From Bacteroidales bacterium (GTDB taxonomy: Bacteria > Bacteroidota > Bacteroidia > Bacteroidales > UBA7960), in contig SLEW01000237.1 of NCBI GenBank assembly GCA_007124575.1, positions 1 through 7,291 on the forward strand: a DNA stretch of 7,291 nt, given 5' to 3'. The first letter of the stretch is position 1; every line of letters begins with the position of its first letter. The notes below the pieces were generated by a model. That model had not been told where the DNA came from, made no database searches, and worked only from the letters and a program-made list of their open reading frames with translations. The translations under genes and the position numbers were made by a program. This document shows positions 1-6,533 of this stretch, one piece after another.

Positions 1-332
1 ACACTAAACAGCAATTAAAAAAATACATCACTATTACATCATTCAAAAATTTTAATTCACTATAGATACATCATTTTTATTTTCAAAATCCAAACCAAGG
101 AAGAGCGAGCCTTAACTTCTGCACTTTTAAAATATTTATTTCCGACACATATTATGATAAGGGAGAAAAACAACTACCAGAATGGGGCGTACAGGTAATT
201 TGGCATGAAAAGCTAAAAATATAGAACTATTCTTTGTGGCTTCAGCAGCTGTAAAACATCGGCAGTAGCAGTAGCCACCAGGGGCCGTAGGAGCATAACC
301 CTCAGAGGTAATGATATTTAAGGCACACAAAA
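1..332. other. AT-rich non-coding stretch, no supportable gene
   Basis: I see no gene that I can support here. The first 130 bases are strongly AT-rich with scattered stops. The only longer open frame runs leftward from 342 to 136 (68 codons). It starts inside the hairpin at 332-364, has no recognisable domain, and mixes a Tyr/Cys-rich patch with a hydrophobic end. The stretch lies downstream of the leftward gene at 440-2125, beyond its terminator, so it is most simply read as a spacer. Confidence 0.5.
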
Positions 333-364
333 AATAATCCACCTTCTAAGAAGATGGATTATTT
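332..364. terminator. AT-rich hairpin, possible second or bidirectional terminator
   Basis: Bases 332-347 pair with 349-364, with one G-T type mismatch (C342 opposite T355) and almost no loop, so the closing pairs must open. Read leftward, the stem is followed by a run of six T (complement of A329-334). Read rightward, it is followed by a mixed TTATTTATT run. The stem is low in GC, so it is weaker than the neighbouring hairpin at 395-429. It could back up that terminator for the leftward gene or stop rightward transcription entering from the left. Confidence 0.45.
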
Positions 365-394
365 ATTGTAACCAAAAACAAAGTATAGAGAAAA

Positions 395-429
395 CAAAGT
401 ATCCCGGATACAGATACCGGGATACTTTG
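395..429 (-). terminator. Rho-independent terminator of the leftward T9SS gene
   Basis: A perfect 13-bp inverted repeat, CAAAGTATCCCGG (395-407) and its complement (417-429), encloses a 9-base loop. On the minus strand the stem is followed by TTTT and then a T-rich stretch (complement of 371-394). It begins about 10 bases past the stop codon of the gene ending at 440, which is the expected position for an intrinsic terminator. Confidence 0.8.
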
Positions 430-439
430 GCAGCATTGT

Positions 440-2125
440 TTACTTGATCAGCATCATGCTGTTGGTTGCCGAGTACGTGTTATGTACGCCATTAACTAAC
501 AGTCGGTAGTAGTAAATGCCAGGTCCCATAAGGTCGGTACTGCTGACTTGTACTTCATGAACTCCTGCAGCCTGATCCTCATCAACGAGGGTTTTAACGA
601 TCTGCCCCATATTGTTGTAAACTACCATTTGAACCTCTGCATTTTCAGGAAGTTCGTATCTGATGGTAGTTGTGTAGTCAAACGGGTTGGGGAAGCTTGC
701 CACATTGATGGTACTTGCGTCAGGATCTTCAACACTGACCGGGTCAGTAGAGAGTGCGACGGTTGAGAGTTCTACTCCTTCAACAACCATTGCTTTGGTA
801 TCAGCAAACTCAGTGAAAGCATTCAGCGTAAAGAGTTCGGTTTCGGGATCAACATGATCCAGTAAGCGAACGGTAATGTATGCTATATCGCTGCCTGCTT
901 CATAATGTGCACCATCGAGGCTTGCCCATGCTACCCTCAGCAAACCTGTATCGTTATCGAAATGCGCATCGTCGCCGAAGCTTGTTCCGGTAATCTCTAC
1001 AAGATCGTTGCGATAGTCAATACCAAGGCTGATAGCACCAAAGTGTGCATGATCGGTTATACTTAACGGAATGGTAATCTCTTCGCCAATGCTTACATTT
1101 ATCATTCCTTTAACAAGCAGCTGAACGTCGGAATCACCTTTCCATTCACCATACAGCGGACGGTAGCTTGAATTGATATCACCAACTGAATTGTAATAGA
1201 TATTCAGGTAGCGCATTCCTTCATCCTGCCAGCCCACAATCTCTTGCAGATCTTGCTTGTAGTAATGTTCTTTTGCCAGTGTACTCCAATTGTAATTGTC
1301 ATTGCCCTGGTAGAAGAAGTATGAAGGATATGGTTTGTCAAGATCGCCGAAAATATGGTTGGTGTTGAAATCTACACCATCAACAAAGATACCTGCAACG
1401 GAGAAGTTGGGTTTGTTGTTGGGGAATTTCTCAATGGCACCAATAACGCGGCGGCTCGTAAGGAGTGCATCGAGGTCAGTGATTGGCTGACCAGGATTAT
1501 CCAAAACGCTTGCGTTAACGTCTGCTACGGAGATGTTGAAGTTTGCAGCATACCATCCGGGAGCTCCGGACCCATACAATACATTACCATCGTCATAATT
1601 TGGTGGTACAATATGCGACATGTTCAAAGGATTGTTTTCAACCATATCGTAGATCAGCAGGACGTCGGTGGCGTTAACGGCATCTGATCCGGGCGGGCTC
1701 CAGTTATACCATGTCCAGCTCTTACCGAGTACGCCAAAAGTACCGTCTTCTGTCCAATCACCATCGTCAAATTCGTCAAAGTATCCACCATCCCAAACAA
1801 GAACAGCATATTCAGCAGCCGGGTTGAGGTTGTATTCGAATGCAAAGGCTGCAGCATAAGTTATATCGTATGGATAATCAGTATAATGTGCAGCAAATAC
1901 TTCGTTATCTTCTTCGAGTCCGTAAAACTCTTTCACTTTCACAGCTTCAACGGCATCATAGTATGGATGATGATTTTCATTGTCGAAATCAGCATCTACC
2001 AGTGACACATAGAAAAAGTCGGGTACGAACATACCATCATGATTTGTTTCAAATGGTGATGGCATTGGGTCTTCGAATTCGTTGTAGTATTTAACCTGAC
2101 CGGCGAAGCGGTTCAGTATGATCAT
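440..2125 (-). CDS. T9SS-sorted dockerin/cohesin-like surface protein, C-terminal portion, apparently without its N-terminus
   Basis: 561 residues, very acidic and aromatic, resembling the C-terminal end of the giant secreted adhesins of Bacteroidota. Residues 8-20 (GQVKYYNEFEDP) look like the start of a linker module usually found inside such proteins. Dockerin-like calcium-binding repeats follow at about 148-165 (VNATDVLLIYD) and 200-232 (ADVNASV...ITDLDALLTSRRVIG), then a GDINSSY motif at 315-321. A cohesin-like beta domain spans about 333-455. Residues 471-561 form a type A T9SS sorting domain (FPNPF; final YYYRLLVNG strand), which would direct outer-membrane passage and surface attachment. 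The oddity is the start: no signal peptide, and an in-frame stop lies two codons before the ATG. A protein with this tail should enter the periplasm by Sec, so the gene is probably 5'-truncated and may be non-functional. Domain calls are from motif recognition. Confidence 0.85.
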   Translation of the reverse strand: MIILNRFAGQVKYYNEFEDPMPSPFETNHDGMFVPDFFYVSLVDADFDNENHHPYYDAVEAVKVKEFYGLEEDNEVFAAHYTDYPYDITYAAAFAFEYNLNPAAEYAVLVWDGGYFDEFDDGDWTEDGTFGVLGKSWTWYNWSPPGSDAVNATDVLLIYDMVENNPLNMSHIVPPNYDDGNVLYGSGAPGWYAANFNISVADVNASVLDNPGQPITDLDALLTSRRVIGAIEKFPNNKPNFSVAGIFVDGVDFNTNHIFGDLDKPYPSYFFYQGNDNYNWSTLAKEHYYKQDLQEIVGWQDEGMRYLNIYYNSVGDINSSYRPLYGEWKGDSDVQLLVKGMINVSIGEEITIPLSITDHAHFGAISLGIDYRNDLVEITGTSFGDDAHFDNDTGLLRVAWASLDGAHYEAGSDIAYITVRLLDHVDPETELFTLNAFTEFADTKAMVVEGVELSTVALSTDPVSVEDPDASTINVASFPNPFDYTTTIRYELPENAEVQMVVYNNMGQIVKTLVDEDQAAGVHEVQVSSTDLMGPGIYYYRLLVNGVHNTYSATNSMMLIK

Positions 2126-2193
2126 CGATTATTTCTTAACTTAGAAACTAAAAAACTTAGTAAAACCTGAATGTTCTTGTTTATTAAATAACT

Positions 2194-2201
2194 TACCTTT
2201 G
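2194..2201 (+). promoter_or_regulatory. Candidate -7 box for trkH
   Basis: TACCTTTG matches the Bacteroidota -7 consensus TAnnTTTG and lies 23 bases before the trkH ATG at 2225, giving a very short leader. No convincing -33 TTG sits at the usual spacing of about 20; the nearest, at 2177-2179, is only 14 bases away. The box overlaps an inverted repeat, TTTGCG (2198-2203) and CGCAAA (2209-2214), which could be an operator. Confidence 0.4.
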
Positions 2202-2224
2202 CGCATTACGCAAACTCGCATGGC

Positions 2225-3691
2225 ATGGCTAGCCGGAAAGGTATCAATTTTAAAGTCATCATTAAGTTTCTGGGGATTCTGCTGATTTTGCTCGCAGCAT
2301 TCATGCTGTTGTCACTCACCTGGTCTCTGTATTATCATGAAACAGCCTCGGTACGTGCTTTTCTTCTCAGTAGCGTTTTAACTGCTGCCACAGGATTCCT
2401 TTTTTACATTGCCGGATTAAAACACGATCACCGGAACATAAGGAAAAAAGAAGGCTACCTGATCGTGACCCTGACCTGGGTCTCCATCTCCCTTTTTGGC
2501 GCGTTGCCGTCATGGATCGCCGGTGCCATCCCAAGCTATACCGATGCCTTTTTTGAAACCATGTCGGGATTCACCACCACCGGGGCCACCATTCTCGAAG
2601 ACATTGAAGCCGTGGACAAGGGACTCCTGTTCTGGCGAAGCACCACGCACTGGCTGGGAGGCATGGGGATCATCGTCCTTACCCTCGCCATATTGCCCAT
2701 CCTGGGTGTGGGAGGCATGCAGCTTTTCGTAGCCGAATCACCTGGAACCACCCCACAGAGGCTTCACCCCCGCATCAAGCAGACAGCAACCCGCTTGTGG
2801 GGCATCTATGTTGGTCTGACCGCGACCCAAACGCTTTTGCTGATGGCAGGCGGGATGAGTTTTTTCCACAGCATCAACCACGCTTTCAGCACGCTGGCCA
2901 CAGGGGGATTTTCCACACAAAACGACAGCATTGCAGGTTACTCCCCATTTATTCAATATGTCATCATCTTTTTTATGATCATGGCAGGAATCAGCTTTGC
3001 CCTGCACTACTACCTTTTAAAAGGCCAGTTCAGGAAAGTAACAGGAAATGAAGAGCTGCGTTTTTATTTTTCCATCATTGGGATATTCACCCTGATCCTC
3101 ACAGCAGGGATTTTCATTACCCAGCAAACCGGGGTTGAAGAAGCATTCCGCAACAGCCTTTTCCAAACTGTAGCCATCGCTACAACTACCGGATTTATCA
3201 CAGCAGACTACCTCCAGTGGAGCAATTTTCTCTGGTTTCTCATATTCTTGCTGATGTTTACCGGGGGATGCATCGGATCCACTGGTGGCGGACTGAAAAT
3301 GATCCGTGTACTGGTACTTGTCAAAAACACCCGGATGGAGCTCAAACGCCTGATTCATCCTATGGCGGTCATTCCGGTCAGGTTAGACCGCCGGGTAATT
3401 CCCCAACACATCATTACAAACTTCCTGGCTTTCTTTCTATTGTATATATTGCTGTTTTTTATTGGAGCCGCGATCATGAGTTTTTTCGATTTAGATTTTG
3501 AATCATCCATCGGCGCATCCATCGCTACACTCGGAAATATCGGTCCCGCAATAGGTAGCTTGGGCCCCGTCGATAACTACGCGCATGTGCCGCAGGTGGG
3601 TAAGTGGATCCTCAGCTTTTTCATGCTGCTTGGCCGCCTGGAGATCTTCACCGTCCTGCTGCTGTTTTCTCCCAGTTTTTGGAAGAAATAA
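2225..3691 (+). CDS. trkH: TrkH-family potassium uptake transmembrane subunit
   Basis: 488 residues, the normal length for TrkH, and very hydrophobic throughout. The pore-forming subunit takes up K+ across the inner membrane and usually works with a cytoplasmic nucleotide-binding TrkA partner, which is not in this window. The four pore loops of the superfamily are visible: FTTTGA (116-121), LATGGFS (224-230), ATTTGF (319-324) and TLGNIGPAIG (435-444). The glycine-rich GGCIGSTGGGLKMIR segment (347-361) is the flexible gate region after the third loop, and the family-typical end LGRLEIFTVLLLF...FW closes the protein. The last loop reads GPAIG where GPGxG is more common. The filter glycine, which I take to be G440, is kept. 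ATG 2225 is chosen because the overlapping ATG at 2220 opens a short frame. KtrB is the alternative, but length and the last loop favour TrkH. Confidence 0.93.
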   Translation: MASRKGINFKVIIKFLGILLILLAAFMLLSLTWSLYYHETASVRAFLLSSVLTAATGFLFYIAGLKHDHRNIRKKEGYLIVTLTWVSISLFGALPSWIAGAIPSYTDAFFETMSGFTTTGATILEDIEAVDKGLLFWRSTTHWLGGMGIIVLTLAILPILGVGGMQLFVAESPGTTPQRLHPRIKQTATRLWGIYVGLTATQTLLLMAGGMSFFHSINHAFSTLATGGFSTQNDSIAGYSPFIQYVIIFFMIMAGISFALHYYLLKGQFRKVTGNEELRFYFSIIGIFTLILTAGIFITQQTGVEEAFRNSLFQTVAIATTTGFITADYLQWSNFLWFLIFLLMFTGGCIGSTGGGLKMIRVLVLVKNTRMELKRLIHPMAVIPVRLDRRVIPQHIITNFLAFFLLYILLFFIGAAIMSFFDLDFESSIGASIATLGNIGPAIGSLGPVDNYAHVPQVGKWILSFFMLLGRLEIFTVLLLFSPSFWKK

Positions 3692-3797
3692 TAAATTACA
3701 CGTTCTCAAAAGAGGTTGGAGTTGAAAATCTTAGCGAAACACCGATACGCTTGAGCATTGGTTCACCGGGCTGGGGCTGCCTGTTCACGTCCCGGAT

Positions 3798-4058
3798 ATG
3801 CCGGTACATCAAATCGTTGTTTACCCGAACCCCACCTGCAGCAACATATATGTATCAGCGGAAGGCAAAGGCTTTGAAGAAGGATTCTCCATCAAAATCT
3901 TAGACCATCAAGGTAAAGTTATTAAGCACATCGAACGGGCTTCCATACATGAGGATCTGCTCATAGACCTTTCGCCGCACCCCAATGGCGTGTATGTCTT
4001 AAAAGCCATTGGGCACAATGCCACGTTTCAAAAAAAGGTGGTGAAAACGGCAAGATAA
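3798..4058 (+). CDS. Small T9SS type A sorting-domain fragment
   Basis: 86 residues consisting almost entirely of a T9SS C-terminal sorting domain: IVVYPNPT near residue 6 (the hallmark YPNP), a central FSIKILDHQGKVIKHI strand pair, and the closing DLSPHPNGVYVLKAIG...QKKVVKTAR, where GVYVLK and a basic end are typical. Nothing upstream supplies a cargo domain or signal peptide. The frame stays open back to a stop at 3732 but with no ATG, GTG or TTG before 3798, and no ribosome binding site is evident. In the frame ending at 3903, bases 3692-3770 encode GVENLSETPIRLS, which resembles the linker that often precedes such tails. This suggests a decayed gene end with a frameshift near 3765-3795. 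It is probably co-transcribed with trkH if expressed at all. Domain identity is secure; functionality is doubtful. Confidence 0.65.
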   Translation: MPVHQIVVYPNPTCSNIYVSAEGKGFEEGFSIKILDHQGKVIKHIERASIHEDLLIDLSPHPNGVYVLKAIGHNATFQKKVVKTAR

Positions 4059-4076
4059 GTTTGCGGCAAACCGGAA

Positions 4077-5321
4077 TCATGAGGAAATAGGACCTGCGCC
4101 CATGCACTCATCATCGCTGTACCAAACGGCAAACTGACCCGCGGCAACACCCATTTGTTCATTTTCAAACAATATATATAGCCCTTTGTCACGCATGATC
4201 AATCTTACCGGAAATAATGGCTGGCGGTAACGTATCCTTAACTGGCATGAAACATGGCTGCCGGGAAGCAATTTCAAGTCTTCCCGAATCCAGTGGACCT
4301 CGCCGGCAGGAACAAATATCCCTTTTCGTAAAAGTGCGGGATGATCTTGTCCCATCCCCACATATACAATGTTTTCTTTTACATCGGTGCCCAGGACATA
4401 TAAGGGCTGGGGAGTTCCTCCGACGTTGAGCCCTTTTCGTTGTCCGATAGTATAATAATAAGCCCCGTCGTGCTGACCAACAACCTGTCCGCGTGTGGCG
4501 TCAAAACGGATGGGTGAACACATTTCATCAAGCTCATTGTCATTCATTGTGTTCCATTCAGCCGGATCCTTCAAAGAGGGTTTGTCTTTTAAGATCGCCG
4601 GATCATCTGCCTCAAGCCGGATGATGTTTCCTTTTTTCGGCTTCAGTTGCTGTTGCAGAAAGTCGGGCAAACGCACCTTCCCCACAAAGCACAAACCCTG
4701 ACTGTCTTTTTTTTCTGCAGTCGTAAACCCTTGTTCAGAGGCCATCTTCCTGACCTCATCCTTTCGAAGTTCGCCCAGTGGAAATAAGGCCTTCTGAAGC
4801 TGATAGCGGTTCAGTTGACAAAGAAAGTAACTTTGATCCTTGTTGCCATCAACTCCCGAAAGAAGGGAATAAACCTCTTGGCCGTCAATCTCCTGAACAC
4901 TTTTCCTGGCATAGTGGCCGGTTGCGACATAATCTGCATCCAGCTTTTCCGCTACCTGCAAAAACTCCTTGAACTTGATCTCTCTGTTACATAATACATC
5001 CGGATTCGGAGTTACGCCGGCTGCATAATTTTTAAACATGTAGTCGACAATCCGCTTGCGATACACCTCGCTAAAATCGAACGTATAAAAAGGGATTCCC
5101 AACTGCTCAGCCACCATCCTGGCATCGTCGATGTCCTCTGTCCACGGACACTGATTGCTGATGGTTAAAGAAGTGTCATGCCAGTTTTTCATAAATGCGG
5201 CAATCACCTCATAACCCTGCTGCTGGAGCAGGTATGCAGCCACCGAGCTATCCACTCCACCTGAAAGGCCAACCATGACACGCCTTTTCTTCACTTGATT
5301 ATTTTTCGTTACGTTCAACAT
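4077..5321 (-). CDS. mnmA: tRNA-specific 2-thiouridylase MnmA
   Basis: 414 residues. MnmA activates U34 of Glu, Gln and Lys tRNAs with ATP and inserts sulfur to give 2-thiouridine in the cytoplasm. The N-terminal PP-loop GLSGGVDSS (18-26) binds ATP. NPDVLCN carries the first catalytic cysteine (C111) and DSQGLCFVG the second (C211). TGHYAR (134-139), KDQSYFL (161-167) and YTIGQRKGL (290-298) are further family landmarks. The protein exceeds the usual 360-380 residues because about 40 acidic residues (roughly 236-276) are inserted between GNIIRL and GQVVGQHDGAYYY, in the central domain. I recall longer MnmA versions in Bacteroidota, but cannot check this insert. The ATG lies 14 codons before the PP-loop strand. 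On the mRNA a small hairpin (CAACC/GGTTG, 5327-5340) sits 5 bases before it. The gene converges on the T9SS fragment with an 18-bp gap. Confidence 0.96.
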   Translation of the reverse strand: MLNVTKNNQVKKRRVMVGLSGGVDSSVAAYLLQQQGYEVIAAFMKNWHDTSLTISNQCPWTEDIDDARMVAEQLGIPFYTFDFSEVYRKRIVDYMFKNYAAGVTPNPDVLCNREIKFKEFLQVAEKLDADYVATGHYARKSVQEIDGQEVYSLLSGVDGNKDQSYFLCQLNRYQLQKALFPLGELRKDEVRKMASEQGFTTAEKKDSQGLCFVGKVRLPDFLQQQLKPKKGNIIRLEADDPAILKDKPSLKDPAEWNTMNDNELDEMCSPIRFDATRGQVVGQHDGAYYYTIGQRKGLNVGGTPQPLYVLGTDVKENIVYVGMGQDHPALLRKGIFVPAGEVHWIREDLKLLPGSHVSCQLRIRYRQPLFPVRLIMRDKGLYILFENEQMGVAAGQFAVWYSDDECMGAGPISS

Positions 5322-5342
5322 CCAAGCAACCCCCAGGTTGAT

Positions 5343-5558
5343 TCAACAAAGGGGCAGAATAAACATCACACAGGAGGTGCTGTTTTTAGTAAATGAAACA
5401 GCATAACTCCGGAAATGTTGCGCTGTTTTTTTAATGATCCGGCTGTCCTCAATATGGATGGGTGCATCATCCTGGTTGCTCCCTGATGATTGACCCTGCA
5501 GTGGCTCATCGAAAATCCACTGGGCTAAAGCAGTTAAGCCACAACCATTGATGAGTTT
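5343..5558 (-). other. Unstarted leftward open frame, possible gene remnant
   Basis: On the minus strand 71 sense codons run without interruption between a TGA at 5559-5561 and a TGA at 5343-5345. The frame includes a plausible stretch AQWIFDEPLQGQSSGSN and later IEDSRIIKKTAQHF. It has no usable ATG or GTG start until near its end. A separate 11-codon frame starting at ATG 5567-5569 overlaps its beginning and would join it after one frameshift. A second, shorter leftward frame with ATG near 5506 overlaps most of it. I recognise no family. A run this long could also arise by chance, so this is a weak candidate for a decayed gene upstream of mnmA. Confidence 0.2.
5379..5432 (+). terminator. Alternative hairpins ending in a T run
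   Basis: Three 7-base words form two mutually exclusive stems. GCTGTTT (5379-5385) can pair with AAACAGC (5396-5402). The same AAACAGC can instead pair with GCTGTTT at 5422-5428, and AAC/GTT (5405-5407 and 5417-5419) add three pairs inside a 2x2 internal loop. The second stem is followed by four more T, giving seven T in all (5426-5432), so it resembles a rightward intrinsic terminator. On the mnmA strand the same stems would lie in its 5' leader. No rightward gene ends just upstream, so the role is unclear. Confidence 0.35.
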
Positions 5559-5614
5559 TCAGCAGGCATTGTATAAGGCTTTGCGCTTGTCGGTTTAAAT
5601 ATTTTGTTTATTTC

Positions 5615-5645
5615 TTGGTTTATGATCATATGTTCTTTATATTTG
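5615..5645 (+). promoter_or_regulatory. Promoter of the DUF134-NifX cluster
   Basis: TTG at 5615-5617 and TATATTTG at 5638-5645 are separated by 20 bases, matching the Bacteroidota -33 TTG / -7 TAnnTTTG promoter. The predicted start of transcription, around 5650, leaves a leader of only about 15 bases before ATG 5665. This also argues against the TTG at 5656 as the start codon. Confidence 0.65.
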
Positions 5646-5664
5646 TAATGAACAATTGATCATA
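5621..5664. promoter_or_regulatory. Paired TGATCATA words flanking the -7 box, candidate operator
   Basis: A perfect 10-bp palindrome TATGATCATA lies at 5621-5630, between the -33 and -7 elements, and TGATCATA recurs at 5657-5664 just before the start codon. The copies are 34 bases apart, close to three helical turns, which would suit a dimeric regulator bound on one face. The adjacent helix-turn-helix gene is the obvious candidate regulator, but that link is inference. Confidence 0.4.
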
Positions 5665-6207
5665 ATGTCTATGTCACCACGAAGAAAAATACTGAGAAAG
5701 CTAACTTCCCCCCCGCCAATCAAAGGGTTCAGGCCATTTGGCGGAGATAAACCGGGCTCAGATCATTCAGAAAGCATTGTATTGAGCTTTGAAGAATACG
5801 AAGCCATGCGCCTGTGCGATCACGAAATGCTAAACCATCATAGTGCATCGGTGGCCATGGGTGTATCGCGGCCAACCTTTACCCGCATCTATGCCAGCGT
5901 CCGAAAAAAGGTAGCCAGGGCTTTTGTGGAGGCGAAAAAAATTTCGATCGAAGGGGGAAAGATTTATTACGACAGCGATTGGTATACCTGTTCGGGCTGC
6001 CGATGTATTTTTAACAATCCGGACAAAGACAAAGCTGTTGAGCACTGTCCATTATGTGGCAACGATGCCGTGGCTCAACTTCACGACGACAGTCAGTCGA
6101 TCGGAAAAAGGCACAGGAAGTGCCGTAACACCCGTTTGGGGCCATACTCCAAATGCGAATCAAATGATCAGTTTCAAACATCCAACATCCAAAATTCATT
6201 AAAATGA
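5665..6207 (+). CDS. DUF134 (UPF0251) family helix-turn-helix protein with zinc-ribbon-like tail
   Basis: 180 residues from ATG 5665; a TTG at 5656 and an ATG at 5671 are alternative starts. The first half matches DUF134: a basic start (SPRRKILRKL), a PFGG segment near 24-27, the signature LSFEEYEAMRLCDHE (40-54), then a sigma-factor-like helix-turn-helix, GVSRPTFTRIYASVRKKVARAF (about 66-87), and ISIEGG. DUF134 proteins are presumed DNA-binding regulators. This one continues past the usual length of roughly 100 residues with CxxC pairs C109/C112 and C128/C131, which would suit a bound zinc or Fe-S centre, and has extra cysteines at 114, 153 and 164. The last dozen residues (QFQTSNIQNSLK) are encoded by short repeats and are probably not conserved. 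The gene overlaps the next one by 4 bases (ATGA), which implies co-translation. It probably senses or controls the NifX-domain proteins that follow; this is inference. Confidence 0.85.
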   Translation: MSMSPRRKILRKLTSPPPIKGFRPFGGDKPGSDHSESIVLSFEEYEAMRLCDHEMLNHHSASVAMGVSRPTFTRIYASVRKKVARAFVEAKKISIEGGKIYYDSDWYTCSGCRCIFNNPDKDKAVEHCPLCGNDAVAQLHDDSQSIGKRHRKCRNTRLGPYSKCESNDQFQTSNIQNSLK

Positions 6208-6533
6208 AAACCGCCATTGCATCAACAGGAAACACATTGGAGTCAAAAGTGGACAGACGTTTTGGACGCTGCTCATACTTCGTCATATATGATGATGAAA
6301 CCGGATCAATGGATTTCACCCCCAATCCGCACAAAGATGATGAAGAAGGGGCTGGTCCGGCAGCTGTTCAGCTGGTTGTTTCCAAACAGGCAGACCAGAT
6401 CGTATCCGGTGAATTTGGTATCAAGATCAAGCCTTTGCTTGACAGTCAACGTATCCGGATGATTGTTATTCAGGAAGAAGATAAGAAAATCAGTGAAGTC
6501 ATCGAATTGTTAAACCACAAAAAATCAAAGTGA
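6204..6533 (+). CDS. NifX/NifB-domain protein (dinitrogenase Fe-Mo cofactor family, PF02579), first copy
   Basis: 109 residues forming a single RNase H-like NifX/NifB domain. Recognisable family landmarks are MKTAIAST at the start, DRRFGRCSYFVIYD (17-30), the acidic turn and small-residue helix EEGAGPAAVQLV, and GEFGIKIKPLL before the last strand and helix. Relatives bind or carry metal-sulfur clusters: NifX and NafY handle FeMo-cofactor, the Desulfovibrio orange protein holds a Mo-Cu-S cluster, and Pyrococcus IssA stores Fe-S. This copy has one cysteine (C23) and lacks the Cys/His-rich tail of the second copy at 6901. Its ATG overlaps the stop of the DUF134 gene, and its stop overlaps the next start, so the three are probably made together. 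With no nif genes visible, a role in nitrogenase assembly is unlikely, and the metal and client are unknown. Confidence 0.87.
   Translation: MKTAIASTGNTLESKVDRRFGRCSYFVIYDDETGSMDFTPNPHKDDEEGAGPAAVQLVVSKQADQIVSGEFGIKIKPLLDSQRIRMIVIQEEDKKISEVIELLNHKKSK

Noticed and set aside
136..342. Leftward 68-codon open frame with a GYCYCRC patch
   Set aside because: It starts inside a hairpin, has no leader signals, no recognisable family, and its composition changes abruptly along its length. It is most likely chance in an AT-rich spacer.
4059..4071. GTTTGC-G-GCAAAC palindrome between the T9SS fragment and mnmA as a terminator
   Set aside because: The arms are only 6 bp with a single-base loop and no T run on either strand, so it is too weak to call.
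5435..5494. Rightward 19-codon frame starting ATGATCCGGCTG
   Set aside because: It is very short, directly follows a T-run hairpin, and shows no start signals or recognisable sequence.
5656..5664. TTG start for the DUF134 protein
   Set aside because: It would fall about 6 bases after the predicted transcription start and inside the second TGATCATA word. ATG 5665 or 5671 fits the family start (SPRRK) better.
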